Assembly: GCA_027315185.1 (NCBI GenBank)
Contig: DAHUYO010000003.1
Span: 1-64,000, forward strand
Length of the DNA stretch: 64,000 nt
Source of the DNA: Acidobacteriota bacterium
GTDB taxonomy: Bacteria; Acidobacteriota; Terriglobia; Terriglobales; SCQP01
Direction: 5' to 3'
A program made the position numbers and the translations under genes. Numbering within the stretch: position 1 is the first letter of the stretch; the number at the start of each line of letters is the position of its first letter. Positions 52,903 through 62,483 of the stretch are shown one piece after another. The notes beneath the pieces are model-generated. The model did no database searches. It had not been told where the DNA came from and worked only from the letters and a program-made list of their open reading frames with translations.

Positions 52903-54051
52903 ATGTCTATTGACCGCCGCCGCTTTCTGGAAACCACCACCGCCGCCGCCGCCGGTTTGTCGGCGGGAGCGCTGGCGCCATCCGCCGCAGCCAAGACCCC
53001 GCCGCCGCCCCCCGCCGCGCCTGAGCCGCCCGCCCAAGGCCCGCGCCCCAGCACGCTGGACGGCGCGGCCTGGCGGCCGCCCGCGAATCCGCGCTACGCC
53101 TCACAAATGAAGATCGGCCTGTTCACCTGGCCCTTCAACGACAAGCCGCTGAGCTGGGTGCTGCAATACGCGCAGAGCATCGGCCTGCAAATGCTGGAGG
53201 TGGGCACCGGCAACGACCCCGGCGACGCCCACTGTCCCATGGACGCATTGCTGGCCGACGCCGGCCGGCGCCGGGCCTACCTTCAGGAATTCGCCGCCCA
53301 CGGCCTGGGCATCAGCAGCTTCAGCTGCCATGGCAACCCGCTCGATCCCCGTCCCGCGGTGGCCCGCCGCACCAACGAAGTCTATCTAAAGACGCTGCGC
53401 CTGGCGGAAATGATGGACGTGCCGGTGGTCAACTATTTCTCCGGCTGTCCCGGCGACGACAAGGGCGGCATGCGGCCCAACTGGGTCACCAGCCTGGAGC
53501 GCTCCAGCTACGTCGAGATGCTGAAGTGGCAGTGGGAGGAGCGCGTCATCCCCTATTGGCGCGTCGCCGCCGCCGCCGCCCGCCGCCACAAGATCCACGT
53601 CGCGCTGGAGTTCGACCCCGGCTACGCCGTCTACAATTTCTCCTCCCTCCAGCGCCTGCGCGACGCCGTCGGCGGCGAGTATCTCGGCTGCAACCTGGAC
53701 TTCGGCAACATCTTCGGCATGGGCGTGGACGGCCCGGCGCTGGTGCGCAAGCTGGGCGAAACCGGCGTCCTGTTCAACTACCACGCCAAGGACGCCTATC
53801 TCGATCCCCACAACATCCAGATCAACGGCCTGATTGACGTCACCCCGTACCACGAGGTCCTCAACCGCTCCTGGGCCTACGCCGTGCCCGGCTACGGCCA
53901 CGACGACCTCTATTGGCGCCGCATCCTGGCGACCATGAAGAACGTCGGCTACGACCGCGTGCTTTCCATCGAGCACGAGGACCGCACCATGACGCCGGAG
54001 ATTGGCGTCCGCAAAGCCGCCGAGTTCCTCCGCCCCTTGCTCCTCGAATAG
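52903..54051 (+). CDS. Tat-exported TIM-barrel sugar-phosphate isomerase/epimerase-like protein
   Basis: A 382-residue xylose-isomerase-like TIM-barrel protein. The N-terminus has a twin-arginine signal (DRRRFLETTTAAAAGLSAG), so it is exported folded. After a Pro-rich linker the barrel starts KIGLFTWPFNDKPLSWVLQY, with metal-site motifs in SSFSCHGNPLD, HVALEFDPGY, LGCNLDFGN and VLSIEHED. In this family such residues bind a divalent metal for keto-aldose isomerisation or epimerisation. Periplasmic location suggests action on imported carbohydrate. It follows ftsZ after 41 bases. Substrate unknown. Confidence 0.83.
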   Translation: MSIDRRRFLETTTAAAAGLSAGALAPSAAAKTPPPPPAAPEPPAQGPRPSTLDGAAWRPPANPRYASQMKIGLFTWPFNDKPLSWVLQYAQSIGLQMLEVGTGNDPGDAHCPMDALLADAGRRRAYLQEFAAHGLGISSFSCHGNPLDPRPAVARRTNEVYLKTLRLAEMMDVPVVNYFSGCPGDDKGGMRPNWVTSLERSSYVEMLKWQWEERVIPYWRVAAAAARRHKIHVALEFDPGYAVYNFSSLQRLRDAVGGEYLGCNLDFGNIFGMGVDGPALVRKLGETGVLFNYHAKDAYLDPHNIQINGLIDVTPYHEVLNRSWAYAVPGYGHDDLYWRRILATMKNVGYDRVLSIEHEDRTMTPEIGVRKAAEFLRPLLLE

Positions 54052-54153
54052 GCCCGGCCGCGCGGAGCGCGACCGCACGCAAGCCGGAGGCATACCCCAC
54101 GGCGGGCGCGGCGGAGAGATTTCGCGCGGCGGAAGAATAGGCGTCGAATCAGC

Positions 54154-54201
54154 GTGGGGTAGGGCTCCTGCCCTCCGTTCCGTCGTCCTCCCGGGCGGCG
54201 G
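54154..54201. repeat. Intergenic palindromic repeat GGCTCCnGCCCT, copy 1
   Basis: The block contains GGCTCCTGCCCT then CGTCGTCCTCCCGGGCGGCGG. It aligns over 27 bases with copies at 59298-59339 and 59392-59436 (about five differences from the last). The AGGGCTCCTGCCCT part is a hairpin. Confidence 0.5.
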
Positions 54202-54337
54202 TGCGTGACCGCCGAAACGGCTATGCTACTTTCGTTGCGCTGGGGGCGTCTTGGGGTTTGCCGGGACGGCTTTCCAGCTTTCTCCGTCACTGGGGACGGC
54301 ATGGTTGAGGGCGCGGTAGGCTGGGCTGGGGGCAGTT

Positions 54338-55360
54338 ATGTGGGCTTGGGTATTGGAGCAGCCGGCGCCGATTGAACGCCGTCCGCTCAGCTGGCGGGAG
54401 CTGCCGACGCCGCAGCCGGGCGCGGGCGAGATCCTGGTCCGGGTGCGTGTCTGCGGCGTCTGCCGCACGGATTTGCACGTCGTAGAAGGCGAGCTGCCGG
54501 TGCGGCGGCCGGGAATTACCCCCGGCCATCAAATTGTCGGCGAGGTCGCCGCGCATGGGCCGCTCCGGCCGGGCGGGCCGGAACCGCCGCCGCTTGGCGC
54601 GCGCGTGGGCGTCGCCTGGCTGCACCACACCGACGGGACCTGCCGTTTCTGCCGGCGAGGGCAGGAGAATCTTTGCGAGCGCGCCGAGTTCACCGGCTGG
54701 ACGGTGCCGGGCGGCTACGCCGAATATTGCCTGGCCGACGCCGCGTTCGTTTATCCCGTGCCCGACGGCTTCACGGACATGGCCGCTGCGCCGCTGCTCT
54801 GCGCGGGCATCATCGGCTACCGCGCGCTGCGCCTGACGGGGCTGCCCGCCGCCTGCGCCGGGGCGCGGCTGGGCATTTATGGATTTGGCGCCGCCGGGCA
54901 CGTGGTGATCCAACTGGCGCGGGCGCGAGGCGCGGAGGTTTATGTTTGCACGCGCGATGCACGCCACCAAAATCTGGCCGCCGAGATGGGCGCGGCATGG
55001 GCGGGCGGCGCGGCGGATCCGCCGCCGGTTCCCTTGGACGCGGCGATCCTTTTCGCCCCGGCGGGCGAGCTGGTCCCATCGGCGCTGCGGGCCCTCGACG
55101 CCGGCGGGGCGCTGGTCCTGGGCGGCATTCACATGAGCCCGATCCCGCAGCTGGATTACGACTGGCTGCATCCGGAGCGGCTGATCCGCGGCGTCGCCAA
55201 CAATACGCGCGAGGACGGGCGGGAGTTCTTGGCCGAGGCGGCGCGCATCCCGGTCCGCACCCGCGTCACCCCTTTTCCCCTGCGCGAAGCCAACCGCGCG
55301 CTGGATCAGCTGAAGCACGACGCCTTCCTGGGCGCCGCCGTGCTCGACGCCTCGCGCTAA
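54338..55360 (+). CDS. Zinc-dependent medium-chain alcohol dehydrogenase
   Basis: A 340-residue MDR-family dehydrogenase using NAD(P). Catalytic zinc ligands are in [16 protein letters not shown] and [10 protein letters not shown]. The structural zinc site reads [16 protein letters not shown]: three Cys remain and the first, normally Cys, is Asp. The Rossmann motif is [16 protein letters not shown]. Such enzymes oxidise alcohols or reduce aldehydes; substrate unknown. ATG 54338 has GGGGGCAGTT nearby, a weak site. It lies 286 bases after the Tat protein, beyond a repeat, and converges on the GH13 gene. Confidence 0.85.
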   Translation: MWAWVLEQPAPIERRPLSWRELPTPQPGAGEILVRVRVCGVCRTDLHVVEGELPVRRPGITPGHQIVGEVAAHGPLRPGGPEPPPLGARVGVAWLHHTDGTCRFCRRGQENLCERAEFTGWTVPGGYAEYCLADAAFVYPVPDGFTDMAAAPLLCAGIIGYRALRLTGLPAACAGARLGIYGFGAAGHVVIQLARARGAEVYVCTRDARHQNLAAEMGAAWAGGAADPPPVPLDAAILFAPAGELVPSALRALDAGGALVLGGIHMSPIPQLDYDWLHPERLIRGVANNTREDGREFLAEAARIPVRTRVTPFPLREANRALDQLKHDAFLGAAVLDASR

Positions 55361-55387
55361 CACACGCGGCGCGGACCGCGGGGCGGC

Positions 55388-58300
55388 CTAGATCTGGGCC
55401 AGGTCCTTGGTCCGGTAGCCGTTTTGGGCGGCGGCGGCTTCGTATTGGCGCAGTTGCTCCCCCAGGGCACGGACCTTGGCCGGGGCGAGGCGAGCGGCGG
55501 CGGCCAGCGCCAGCGCGGGGCGGAGGGCCAGCCCGGCGAGGGTGGTCTGCAACTGTTCCTGGACGATATAGCCGACGCCATTGGCATCATGCGCGCCGAG
55601 CAGCCAGGCGAGGTCGGGATCGGCGAGCCAAACGGCAAAGAGCGGCGTGACGGCGGAGGCGGTTGCGAGCCCCGGGGCCGGCGGCGATTCCGGCCGCTTG
55701 CTTGGCGGTTTCGCCGCCGCGCGTCGGGCGGGCGCCGGTCGCGCGGGAGGCGAAAGTGGATGGGCGAAGGCGGCGCGAACGCGCGCCGCGGCGCGCCATG
55801 GCGCGTCCGGGTCCGCGGCATGCTCCTCGCCCTGGGCCGCGGACGCCTCGCCGCGCGGCCCCGCGCCTTCTCCGGCCCGCTGGGCGGCTGCTTCCGCCGC
55901 GCGCACTGCCGCGGCGTCCGCCGCCCGCAATGCCGCAAACTCCGCCGCCAGGGCGGGGCGCAGGCGCAGGCCCTCGAACAGCCGCACGGCGGCGGCGTCC
56001 GGGGCGCTGGGGTTGAGGCTCACTCCCAGCGCATGCAGAACGATGATGGCTACCGCCTCGGCCCAAGGCGCCAACGGCGCGGCGGCGCCGGCCGGCGGCC
56101 AGGCGTCCCGCGCCGGCGGCGGCAGCTCCAGCTTGGCCGCCAGCGCGGGCAGCCGCGGGGCGGCGCGCATCTGCACCAGCGCCGCGGCGATGGCCGTCTT
56201 GGCGTGGGCGGGGGAGATGCGGTCTTCGGGCGCGAAGCCGGCTGCGGCCGCGGCCGGCGAAAGCAGGAATTCCTGTGCTGCCGCCACCAGTTCCCGCACC
56301 GCCGCGACCATTTCCTTCAGGGCTGCGCGCTGCGCGGCTTCCGCCTCCGTGCGCCGCCGCCGGGCAAGTGCGGTGCGGGCCGCGGCGCCCCGGACGTTGG
56401 CGCTCTGCGCCAGCGCCGCCAGCGGCGGCCGCGCCAATAGGGCGGAGAGCGCGCGGTGCACGCGCGCCAGTTCCAGATCGCGCAGCGCGTCGTCCAAATT
56501 GGGTACGCCGCGGTCTTGCAGGTGGTCCCACAGCCGACGCCAGGGCCGCGTGCCGTCATCGCGCCAGACGCGCCAATCCAGCAGAACGCGCGTGGCGTAT
56601 CCGTCCAGCTCGAAATACATCCCCTGCGCCAAGTCCTCACCCCGCGCCAAGTGCTCCAAGCCGGTATCCAGCCGCCGGTAGGCGGCCCAATGGTCCGACT
56701 CGGCGGGAATGCCTAACCCGTCGGCCAGCGTGCGCTGGCGCAGGTGCTTGCCGCCGTTGCCGTTCTTTTCCGCGTAGGCGCAGGAGAGCCGCACCCACCC
56801 GGCGGCGCGGCGGATGGTGTTGTTGTAGACCACCAAGGCGCGCGCGCCGCCGCCGCGGTTGGAGAACGCGTAAACGTCTTCGTTGACGTGGCCCTCGGGG
56901 GCGAAAAAGTCGTAGAGCAAAAACTCCGCGGCTTCGGCGAACAGCGCGCGCCGCCGCAGCAGCGGCGTGATCAGGCGGTCGTGATGGGCCAACAGGTCCG
57001 CATCCGCCGCTTCCCTCAGCCGCGGGTGGCGGAACTCCATGCCGTATTTTTCCGTGAAGCCTTCGAACTGCCCATGCCCGAACATGGGCAGGCCCGGCAG
57101 CGTGGCCAGCAGGGTGCAGATGCCGAAATATTTATCGCCCTTGCCGAACTGATCCACCGCGGTGCGCTCGTCCGGGTTGTTCATGAAGTTGACGTAGCGC
57201 TTCAAGATGTCGGGGTCGAACTCCAGCGTGTTCTTGATGACCGAGCGGTAATTGGCGTTCTGCTCGTCGCGCAGCATGTTCATGAAGGCGCTGTTATAGA
57301 CGCGGTGCATCCCCAGGGTGCGAACGAAGTAGCCTTCCATCAGCCAAAACGCCTCGGCCAGCAGCAGCGTGCCCGGGGCTTCGACGGCGACGCGATCCAC
57401 CACCTCGCGCCAAAACTCCTCGGGCATCTCGGCGTCGAACTGGGCTTTGGTCAGACCGTGTTCGGCGCGGGTCGGGATGGGGCCGGCCGTGCCCGGCTCC
57501 GGAAACCAGAGCCGCTGGTAATGCTTTTTGGCCAGGGTCATGGCGGCGTCGAAGCGGATGACGGGAAAGTCGCGGGCCACGCGGACGATGGCGGCGATCA
57601 TTGCCTCCCGCACGTCGCCGCGCAGATAGCAGAGCTGCGCGGTGTCGTTCCAGGGAAAGCTGGTGCCGTCGTTGCCGTGGTAGATGTAGCGCGTGTCGCC
57701 GGTCCACAGGTCGCGGCGGCGGAAGACGACGGCCGCGTCGGTGCGGTCGTAATAGTGATCTTCGATTTTGATCTCGATGTGCCCGTCGCCGTTCAGGTCG
57801 GGGCCATTGAACTGATAGGCGGGGAAGGGGGAATGGGGCAGGGAGACGAACCATTCGGGATGCTCCATCACCCAGGGGGAATCAATGCCCATGTGGTTGG
57901 GGACGACGTCGCTGGCCAGGCGCAGGCCGCGCATGGCGGCGCGGCGGCGCAGGTCTTCCATCGCCGGCCGGCCGCCCAGGTCGGTGGCGATTTCGTATTG
58001 GGCGATGGCGTAGGCGGAGGCTTCGGCGTCGGCATTGCCACAGAGCTGCTTGATGCGGCGGGAGGCCTGGCTGCGCTCCCAAATGCCGATCAGCCAGAGC
58101 GCGGTGAACCCGCGCCGGGCAAGGGTGTCGAGCTCGCCATCGGGGATCTGGTCCAAGCGGTGAATGTGGCGGCCATGGGCCCGGCTCAGCTGCTCCAGCC
58201 AGACGTAGGCGTTCTTGGCCAGCAGCACGGCCCGCGGCATCCAATCCACGTCGGAGCTGAAGCGCTCATACTCGAACTCGCTGAAATGGGGCACCGCCGC

Positions 58301-59176
58301 GGCGCTGGAATCTCCCGCCGGTCCGGGGCCGAACGCGCCGCCCGCGGGAGGATGGAACTGGCGCCACAGAGAGAGTTCTTCTTCCTGCAATGCCCCCAGC
58401 GTCAGGCCCAGTTTTTCCCAGATTTCCCCGACCGCCCAGCGCCAGCGCTCGCGGATGAAGGCCAGTTGGCCGCGCAGCGAATCCGGCGCGGCGCGTTGCG
58501 GGGCCAACAAGACGTCCAAAAGGGTAGTGCCGCCCGGGCCGAAGCCGGGCTGGGCCGCGAAATACGGCTGCCAGAGGGAGGAAATTTTCCGGTATGCCGT
58601 GCCGCGCATCGCTGGGCGGTCGTCGAAGAGTTCGCGAAAGGGCGCGAAGGCGGGGTTGGCGTTGGCCAGCCAGAGCAGCAGTATTTCCTCCAGCGCGACG
58701 GCGCGGTGCGGATAGCCGCCCGTGACCCCGGCCAGCCACTCCTCCGCGCGCAGTTCGCCGCGGTACACCCGCACCACGGGAAACTCATGCGCGAAGCGGC
58801 GCAGCGTGGTCTCCAGCGCTTCGCCGCCGACGCGGTCGCCCAGCCAGGGAACCGCGGCGGTCAGGGCGCGGGGATTGCGCCGCCGGTAGGCGGCGATCAT
58901 GGCGTGCAGCGCCTCGTCAATCAGCCCCATGGCGTGCAGCGCCGCCGGCGGGATGGGCGCGGCCGGCGACCGCTCCTGGGCGCGGATTTGCTGAATGCGC
59001 GCGGCGAATTCGCGGCTAGCCTGCGGGTCGGCCAGGATGACGTTGCCGCTAAAGGTGAACAGGGCGGCGTCGAAGCGATAGCGGTCCCGCGCCGCGCGGG
59101 AGACGTGGAATTCAAACTCCGGTCCGCAACGGCTCCTTGCGGCCCGCCGCGCAGCTGCTGACAACGATCGCTGCAT
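55388..59176 (-). CDS. Very large GH13 (alpha-amylase clan) protein of unknown specificity
   Basis: A ~1262-residue protein. A GH13 barrel sits in the middle, with ~300 residues of N-terminal sequence and ~400 of Ala/Arg-rich helical C-terminal sequence that match nothing recognised. Catalytic signatures: region I SDVVPNHMGIDSPWV, nucleophile Asp542 in PVIRFDAAMTLAKKH, acid/base Glu608 in LLLAEAFWLMEGYF, and the third acid probably Asp669 in FMNNPDERTA. The histidine usually in FxxNHD is replaced here by Pro. Context is a TreXYZ/GlgE alpha-glucan network. It lacks family signatures of TreS, GlgB or GlgE. ATG 59176 chosen (GTG 59185 possible). Polysaccharide-acting role is inferred. Confidence 0.75.
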   Translation of the reverse strand: MQRSLSAAARRAARSRCGPEFEFHVSRAARDRYRFDAALFTFSGNVILADPQASREFAARIQQIRAQERSPAAPIPPAALHAMGLIDEALHAMIAAYRRRNPRALTAAVPWLGDRVGGEALETTLRRFAHEFPVVRVYRGELRAEEWLAGVTGGYPHRAVALEEILLLWLANANPAFAPFRELFDDRPAMRGTAYRKISSLWQPYFAAQPGFGPGGTTLLDVLLAPQRAAPDSLRGQLAFIRERWRWAVGEIWEKLGLTLGALQEEELSLWRQFHPPAGGAFGPGPAGDSSAAAVPHFSEFEYERFSSDVDWMPRAVLLAKNAYVWLEQLSRAHGRHIHRLDQIPDGELDTLARRGFTALWLIGIWERSQASRRIKQLCGNADAEASAYAIAQYEIATDLGGRPAMEDLRRRAAMRGLRLASDVVPNHMGIDSPWVMEHPEWFVSLPHSPFPAYQFNGPDLNGDGHIEIKIEDHYYDRTDAAVVFRRRDLWTGDTRYIYHGNDGTSFPWNDTAQLCYLRGDVREAMIAAIVRVARDFPVIRFDAAMTLAKKHYQRLWFPEPGTAGPIPTRAEHGLTKAQFDAEMPEEFWREVVDRVAVEAPGTLLLAEAFWLMEGYFVRTLGMHRVYNSAFMNMLRDEQNANYRSVIKNTLEFDPDILKRYVNFMNNPDERTAVDQFGKGDKYFGICTLLATLPGLPMFGHGQFEGFTEKYGMEFRHPRLREAADADLLAHHDRLITPLLRRRALFAEAAEFLLYDFFAPEGHVNEDVYAFSNRGGGARALVVYNNTIRRAAGWVRLSCAYAEKNGNGGKHLRQRTLADGLGIPAESDHWAAYRRLDTGLEHLARGEDLAQGMYFELDGYATRVLLDWRVWRDDGTRPWRRLWDHLQDRGVPNLDDALRDLELARVHRALSALLARPPLAALAQSANVRGAAARTALARRRRTEAEAAQRAALKEMVAAVRELVAAAQEFLLSPAAAAAGFAPEDRISPAHAKTAIAAALVQMRAAPRLPALAAKLELPPPARDAWPPAGAAAPLAPWAEAVAIIVLHALGVSLNPSAPDAAAVRLFEGLRLRPALAAEFAALRAADAAAVRAAEAAAQRAGEGAGPRGEASAAQGEEHAADPDAPWRAAARVRAAFAHPLSPPARPAPARRAAAKPPSKRPESPPAPGLATASAVTPLFAVWLADPDLAWLLGAHDANGVGYIVQEQLQTTLAGLALRPALALAAAARLAPAKVRALGEQLRQYEAAAAQNGYRTKDLAQI

Positions 59177-59297
59177 TATGCTCACTGACTATCGTAGAGA
59201 AAAACACCCCTCCAGCGCCAATCGTTGTTCCTGCCGCGCCGAAGGTCCAGGCTCGGCTCGGCCGGCCGGCGCGGCGGGAATATTTGCGCCGGCGCGC

Positions 59298-59339
59298 GGG
59301 ATAAGGCTCCCGCCCTGCCTAACGTCGCCCTAGACGGGA
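59298..59339. repeat. Intergenic palindromic repeat GGCTCCnGCCCT, copy 2
   Basis: Contains GGCTCCCGCCCT then TAACGTCGCCCT, only two differences in 27 bases from copy 3 about 90 bases away. It is directly followed by CGGGAGCGCCGGCATCC (CGCCGGCATCCTGCCGGCG hairpin, 59341-59359). Confidence 0.6.
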
Positions 59340-59391
59340 GCGCCGGCATCCTGCCGGCGTGCTCGCCGCCGTCCTGCGCACCGCCCCTTGT

Positions 59392-59436
59392 GGGGAGGGC
59401 TCCAGCCCTGCGTAACGTCGCCCTCCGGGACGGCGG
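59392..59436. repeat. Intergenic palindromic repeat GGCTCCnGCCCT, copy 3
   Basis: GGGGAGGGCTCCAGCCCT then TAACGTCGCCCT and CGGGACGGCGG. Same orientation as copy 2. It sits between the convergent ends and starts of the GH13 and aminopeptidase genes. Confidence 0.6.
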
Positions 59437-59469
59437 GGTAGAGGGCCCGGTCCCGCTGACCGACGGCGA

Positions 59470-61959
59470 TCAGCGCTGCATCATCGCGGCGGCCGCTTGG
59501 AAGGCGGGCTTGAAGAAACCGATCCAGGTGTTCTGCGCCAGGTCTTGAATGGCGGGCAGGGAATCGCGGTCGTGCAGTTCGGCCAAGGCGATGGCCGCGC
59601 GCACCTGCACCATGCCGGTCTGGCCGTGCAGCGCCCGGCGGAGCGCCGCCGTCACCCGGGCGTCGCCGGCGCCGAAATGGCCGAGCTGTTCGATGGCGGT
59701 TGCGCGCAGCGCCGGCGGCTGGCCCGGCGCGGCGTAATGCAGCAGCACGGGCACGGCGGCGGATTTCTCGCGGTGCGCCTGCAGCGCCAGCGCCCGCTGC
59801 TCGACCTGCCACTGATAGCTCTTCATGGCCAGGGCGGCGGTGATATACCGCGGAGCCTGGGCGCGGTCAAGATGCAGCAGTGCGCCCAGCGCGGCGGCGC
59901 GCACGCTGGAGATGGGATCGGTGCGAAAGATTTTGCGCACCCGCGCCAGCTCGCCGGGTTGGGTGGGTTGTCCAGGATGGAGATGGCCCAGGAGCGTGAC
60001 TGCGTTGGCGCGCACGGCGGGGTTGGGGCTGTCGAGGCGTTCCAAGGCCAGCTGCTGCGCGGCGGCGGGAGCGATGCCGGCAAGATGGCCGAGGGCGTCG
60101 TCAGCGGCGGGGGCGGAGGATTCCGCCCGGACGCGGGCGGCGAAGAACTGCGCCAGCGCGGCGCGGTTGCCATCGGTCGCATCGCGGTCCACGGCGTCGA
60201 GCGCCTGCTGGCGATCCCAACTCCACGGCGCATGAACGGCTTCATATTCCCATTCGGCCAGCGGCTTGTCCCAGATCAGGTACTTCAGCAGCACGTGGTC
60301 GGGGTCCAGCTGTACCATCTCCGGCTTGCCGGGCAACGGCCAGGCGATGGTCTGGTTGCGGCTGGTCACCAGCATGCCGCGGCGCAGTTCCCGGCCACCC
60401 ACCCATGCCGCCAAAGTTAGCCGGCCGGTGTAGAGGAATCCATGAAACGGCTTTTGCCGCAGATGCAGTTCCAGGTCGCCGCCGTGGGCGGCGGATTGCC
60501 AGTTCCAGGAGGCATGGAACACGGGATAACCGATCGCATAGAACCAGCGGTGGAAAAACAGGCGGAGGTTGCGGTGCGTCGCCTCCTCCATGGCCAACTC
60601 GAAATTGCGCGTGTTGGCGGGCTGGAACTTGTAGCGGGTCAGATAGCGGTGCACGCCGCGCCAGAATGCCGCCGGGCCCAGCTTGGCTTGGAGCATGCGC
60701 AGGGCGAAGCCGCCTTTCTCGTAGGTGACCGCGTCGAACATGTTCCAGGGATTGCCGTGGTTGTAGTCCACGATGGGGTGGTCGTGGCCGTCGGCGTAGC
60801 GGAAGTAGCCCTCTGCGTCCCGCTCCCAATCGCGAATCGCCTGGTCTTCGCCGCGAGCGTGCAGGTCCCAGGTGTATTGCATGAAGGTGGCGAAGCCTTC
60901 GTTCAGCCAGAGCTGGGACCAATGGGCGCAGGTGACGGTGTCGCCGAACCATTGATGCGACAGCTCATGGGCGATCTCCACGTCATGGCGCGGCGCGGCG
61001 GCGCGGACGTTGGCGAGAGTGGCGTTTTGCGGATAATCGCCCGGGAACTCGGTCTCGCTGGCATTTTCCAGCCCGGAGAAAAACCCAGGATTTTCCACCT
61101 CGGCGTACTTGGCCCAGGGATAGCGAACGCCGGTCAGCTGTTCGTCATAGGCCATCATCGCCGCGGTGCGGCCATAGCGGGCGCGGGCGATGGCCGCCGA
61201 TTGCGTCGGCGGCACGTCGAATTGCAGCGGCACGCCATGCGGGCCCACGGCATCCACGCGGTTCCATTGGCCGACATAAAAGGCCAGCAAATAGGTGCTG
61301 ATCGGCTCCGCCTGGCGCCAATGAAAAAGCTGCGCGCCGCCGGGGAGCAGTTGGCGGCTGACCAGCTTGCCGTTGGCGATCGCCCAGTCTCCGCGCGGGG
61401 CGGTGATGTAGAAGTCGGCGGTCAGCTTGTCGTTGGGGTGGTCGTAGATGGGCAGCCAGTGGTGGTTCTCATTCGGCTCGCCGGAGGTCCACAGCCAGGT
61501 GGCTTGCCGCGGGTGGGCGAGATCAGCCGCATAGAACACCATGCCCGCGGCGGGCGTCACGTGGTAGCGGATGCGCAGCGCCACCGTTTGCCGCGGTCCG
61601 ATCGGCGCGGGCAGCTTGACATGCAGTTTCTCCGCGGTCAGGTGATAGGCGACGGGACGGCCGTTGGCGGTGACGGATTGGACGGTCGGGCCGCCGCAGT
61701 CGAGGTGGAAATATTGGAAATGATCGCGCAGCGGGCGGAGCGTCAGGGTTTCCCGCACCGCTACCGAGCGGGTGGCGAAGTCCGGCTGGATGCGCAAGGT
61801 GACATGCAGGCTGTCGAAGGTGCGGGTTTGGGCGGCGGCGGCGAGCGCCAGCGCCAGGACCGCCATGGCGGCGGCCGGTGCGCGCAGCGGCAGGCGGAAC
61901 CGCGGGCGGGAGCGGGCGGGGGGAATATGCATGGCGTGGGGGGGCGTGGCGGGGAGCAT
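59470..61959 (-). CDS. M1-family zinc aminopeptidase with C-terminal HEAT-like repeats
   Basis: An 829-residue exported metallopeptidase. The zinc site is HELSHQWFGD (331-340) with the third ligand in WLNEGF (Glu354); the GAMEN-like exopeptidase motif reads SGLENAS (~295-301). A signal peptide (APAAAMAVLALALAAAAQ) precedes an M1 beta domain. The C-terminal ~200 residues are helical HEAT-like repeats (AVRANAVTLLGHL, SSVRAAALGALLHL, PALRATAIEQLGHF). It would trim N-terminal residues from peptides in the periplasm. Two in-frame ATGs exist: 61959 and 61932; a G7 run lies between them. Neither has a clear ribosome binding site. Confidence 0.88.
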   Translation of the reverse strand: MLPATPPHAMHIPPARSRPRFRLPLRAPAAAMAVLALALAAAAQTRTFDSLHVTLRIQPDFATRSVAVRETLTLRPLRDHFQYFHLDCGGPTVQSVTANGRPVAYHLTAEKLHVKLPAPIGPRQTVALRIRYHVTPAAGMVFYAADLAHPRQATWLWTSGEPNENHHWLPIYDHPNDKLTADFYITAPRGDWAIANGKLVSRQLLPGGAQLFHWRQAEPISTYLLAFYVGQWNRVDAVGPHGVPLQFDVPPTQSAAIARARYGRTAAMMAYDEQLTGVRYPWAKYAEVENPGFFSGLENASETEFPGDYPQNATLANVRAAAPRHDVEIAHELSHQWFGDTVTCAHWSQLWLNEGFATFMQYTWDLHARGEDQAIRDWERDAEGYFRYADGHDHPIVDYNHGNPWNMFDAVTYEKGGFALRMLQAKLGPAAFWRGVHRYLTRYKFQPANTRNFELAMEEATHRNLRLFFHRWFYAIGYPVFHASWNWQSAAHGGDLELHLRQKPFHGFLYTGRLTLAAWVGGRELRRGMLVTSRNQTIAWPLPGKPEMVQLDPDHVLLKYLIWDKPLAEWEYEAVHAPWSWDRQQALDAVDRDATDGNRAALAQFFAARVRAESSAPAADDALGHLAGIAPAAAQQLALERLDSPNPAVRANAVTLLGHLHPGQPTQPGELARVRKIFRTDPISSVRAAALGALLHLDRAQAPRYITAALAMKSYQWQVEQRALALQAHREKSAAVPVLLHYAAPGQPPALRATAIEQLGHFGAGDARVTAALRRALHGQTGMVQVRAAIALAELHDRDSLPAIQDLAQNTWIGFFKPAFQAAAAMMQR

Positions 61960-62014
61960 GGCGTAAGGCGTGGTGCAGCGGCTGATGCGACGGGTGGGCG
62001 GGCGAGGCGCGGGG

Positions 62015-62356
62015 CTATTCGGCGAAATCGCCTTCTTCGGCTTCGCGCAACAAACGGCGGGCGAGTTCTTCCTGCTCCTTCGGCACCCACAGCGCCAGGT
62101 CGGCGGTGAGGCCGGGGATCATCATGGCCTGCACCTCGGCCGGAATGCCGTTGGCGCGGAGCATGCCGGCGGCGAACTCGGCTTCATCGGAGCGCTGGAA
62201 GCGTGCGGCTTCGGCGCGATTGCGCAGGTCCACGTGCAGCAGACGGGGATCCTCTTCCCCTTCGGGGCCGGCGCTAGATTCCGGGGCGCCGTCAGGCTGC
62301 TCGCCGCCGTCGTCGCGGCCGTCATCCGGGTCCAAGGTGTCCACGGGCATGGGCAC
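62015..62356 (-). CDS. DUF2007-type small protein
   Basis: A 113-residue acidic protein. The N-terminal 35 residues are Asp/Glu/Gly/Pro-rich and disordered. The rest fits the DUF2007 'signal transducing protein' fold: AEFAAGMLRANGIPAEVQAM, then LWVPKEQEELARRLLREAEE. These domains usually sense or bind other proteins; no function is established. It lies 55 bases before the aminopeptidase gene on the same strand and could be co-transcribed with it. Confidence 0.72.
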   Translation of the reverse strand: MPMPVDTLDPDDGRDDGGEQPDGAPESSAGPEGEEDPRLLHVDLRNRAEAARFQRSDEAEFAAGMLRANGIPAEVQAMMIPGLTADLALWVPKEQEELARRLLREAEEGDFAE

Positions 62357-62483
62357 AGGATACAGCAGCGGCTGGGGTTTTAGGGTTCAGCGGCAGCGGG
62401 CCGGCCGCGGCGGGCGGCGGAGAAGACAGCCGGGGACGGCCATCCCGCGTTCTTCGCTCGGGAGGCGCGCATGCGCCGCGCGG

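Noticed and set aside
56744..59161. 805-codon open frame opposite the GH13 gene
   Set aside because: It lies wholly antisense to GH13 motifs that are unmistakable on the other strand; no recognisable domains.
60442..62109. 555-codon open frame opposite the M1 aminopeptidase
   Set aside because: Antisense of the HELSH zinc-site region; composition typical of a shadow frame.
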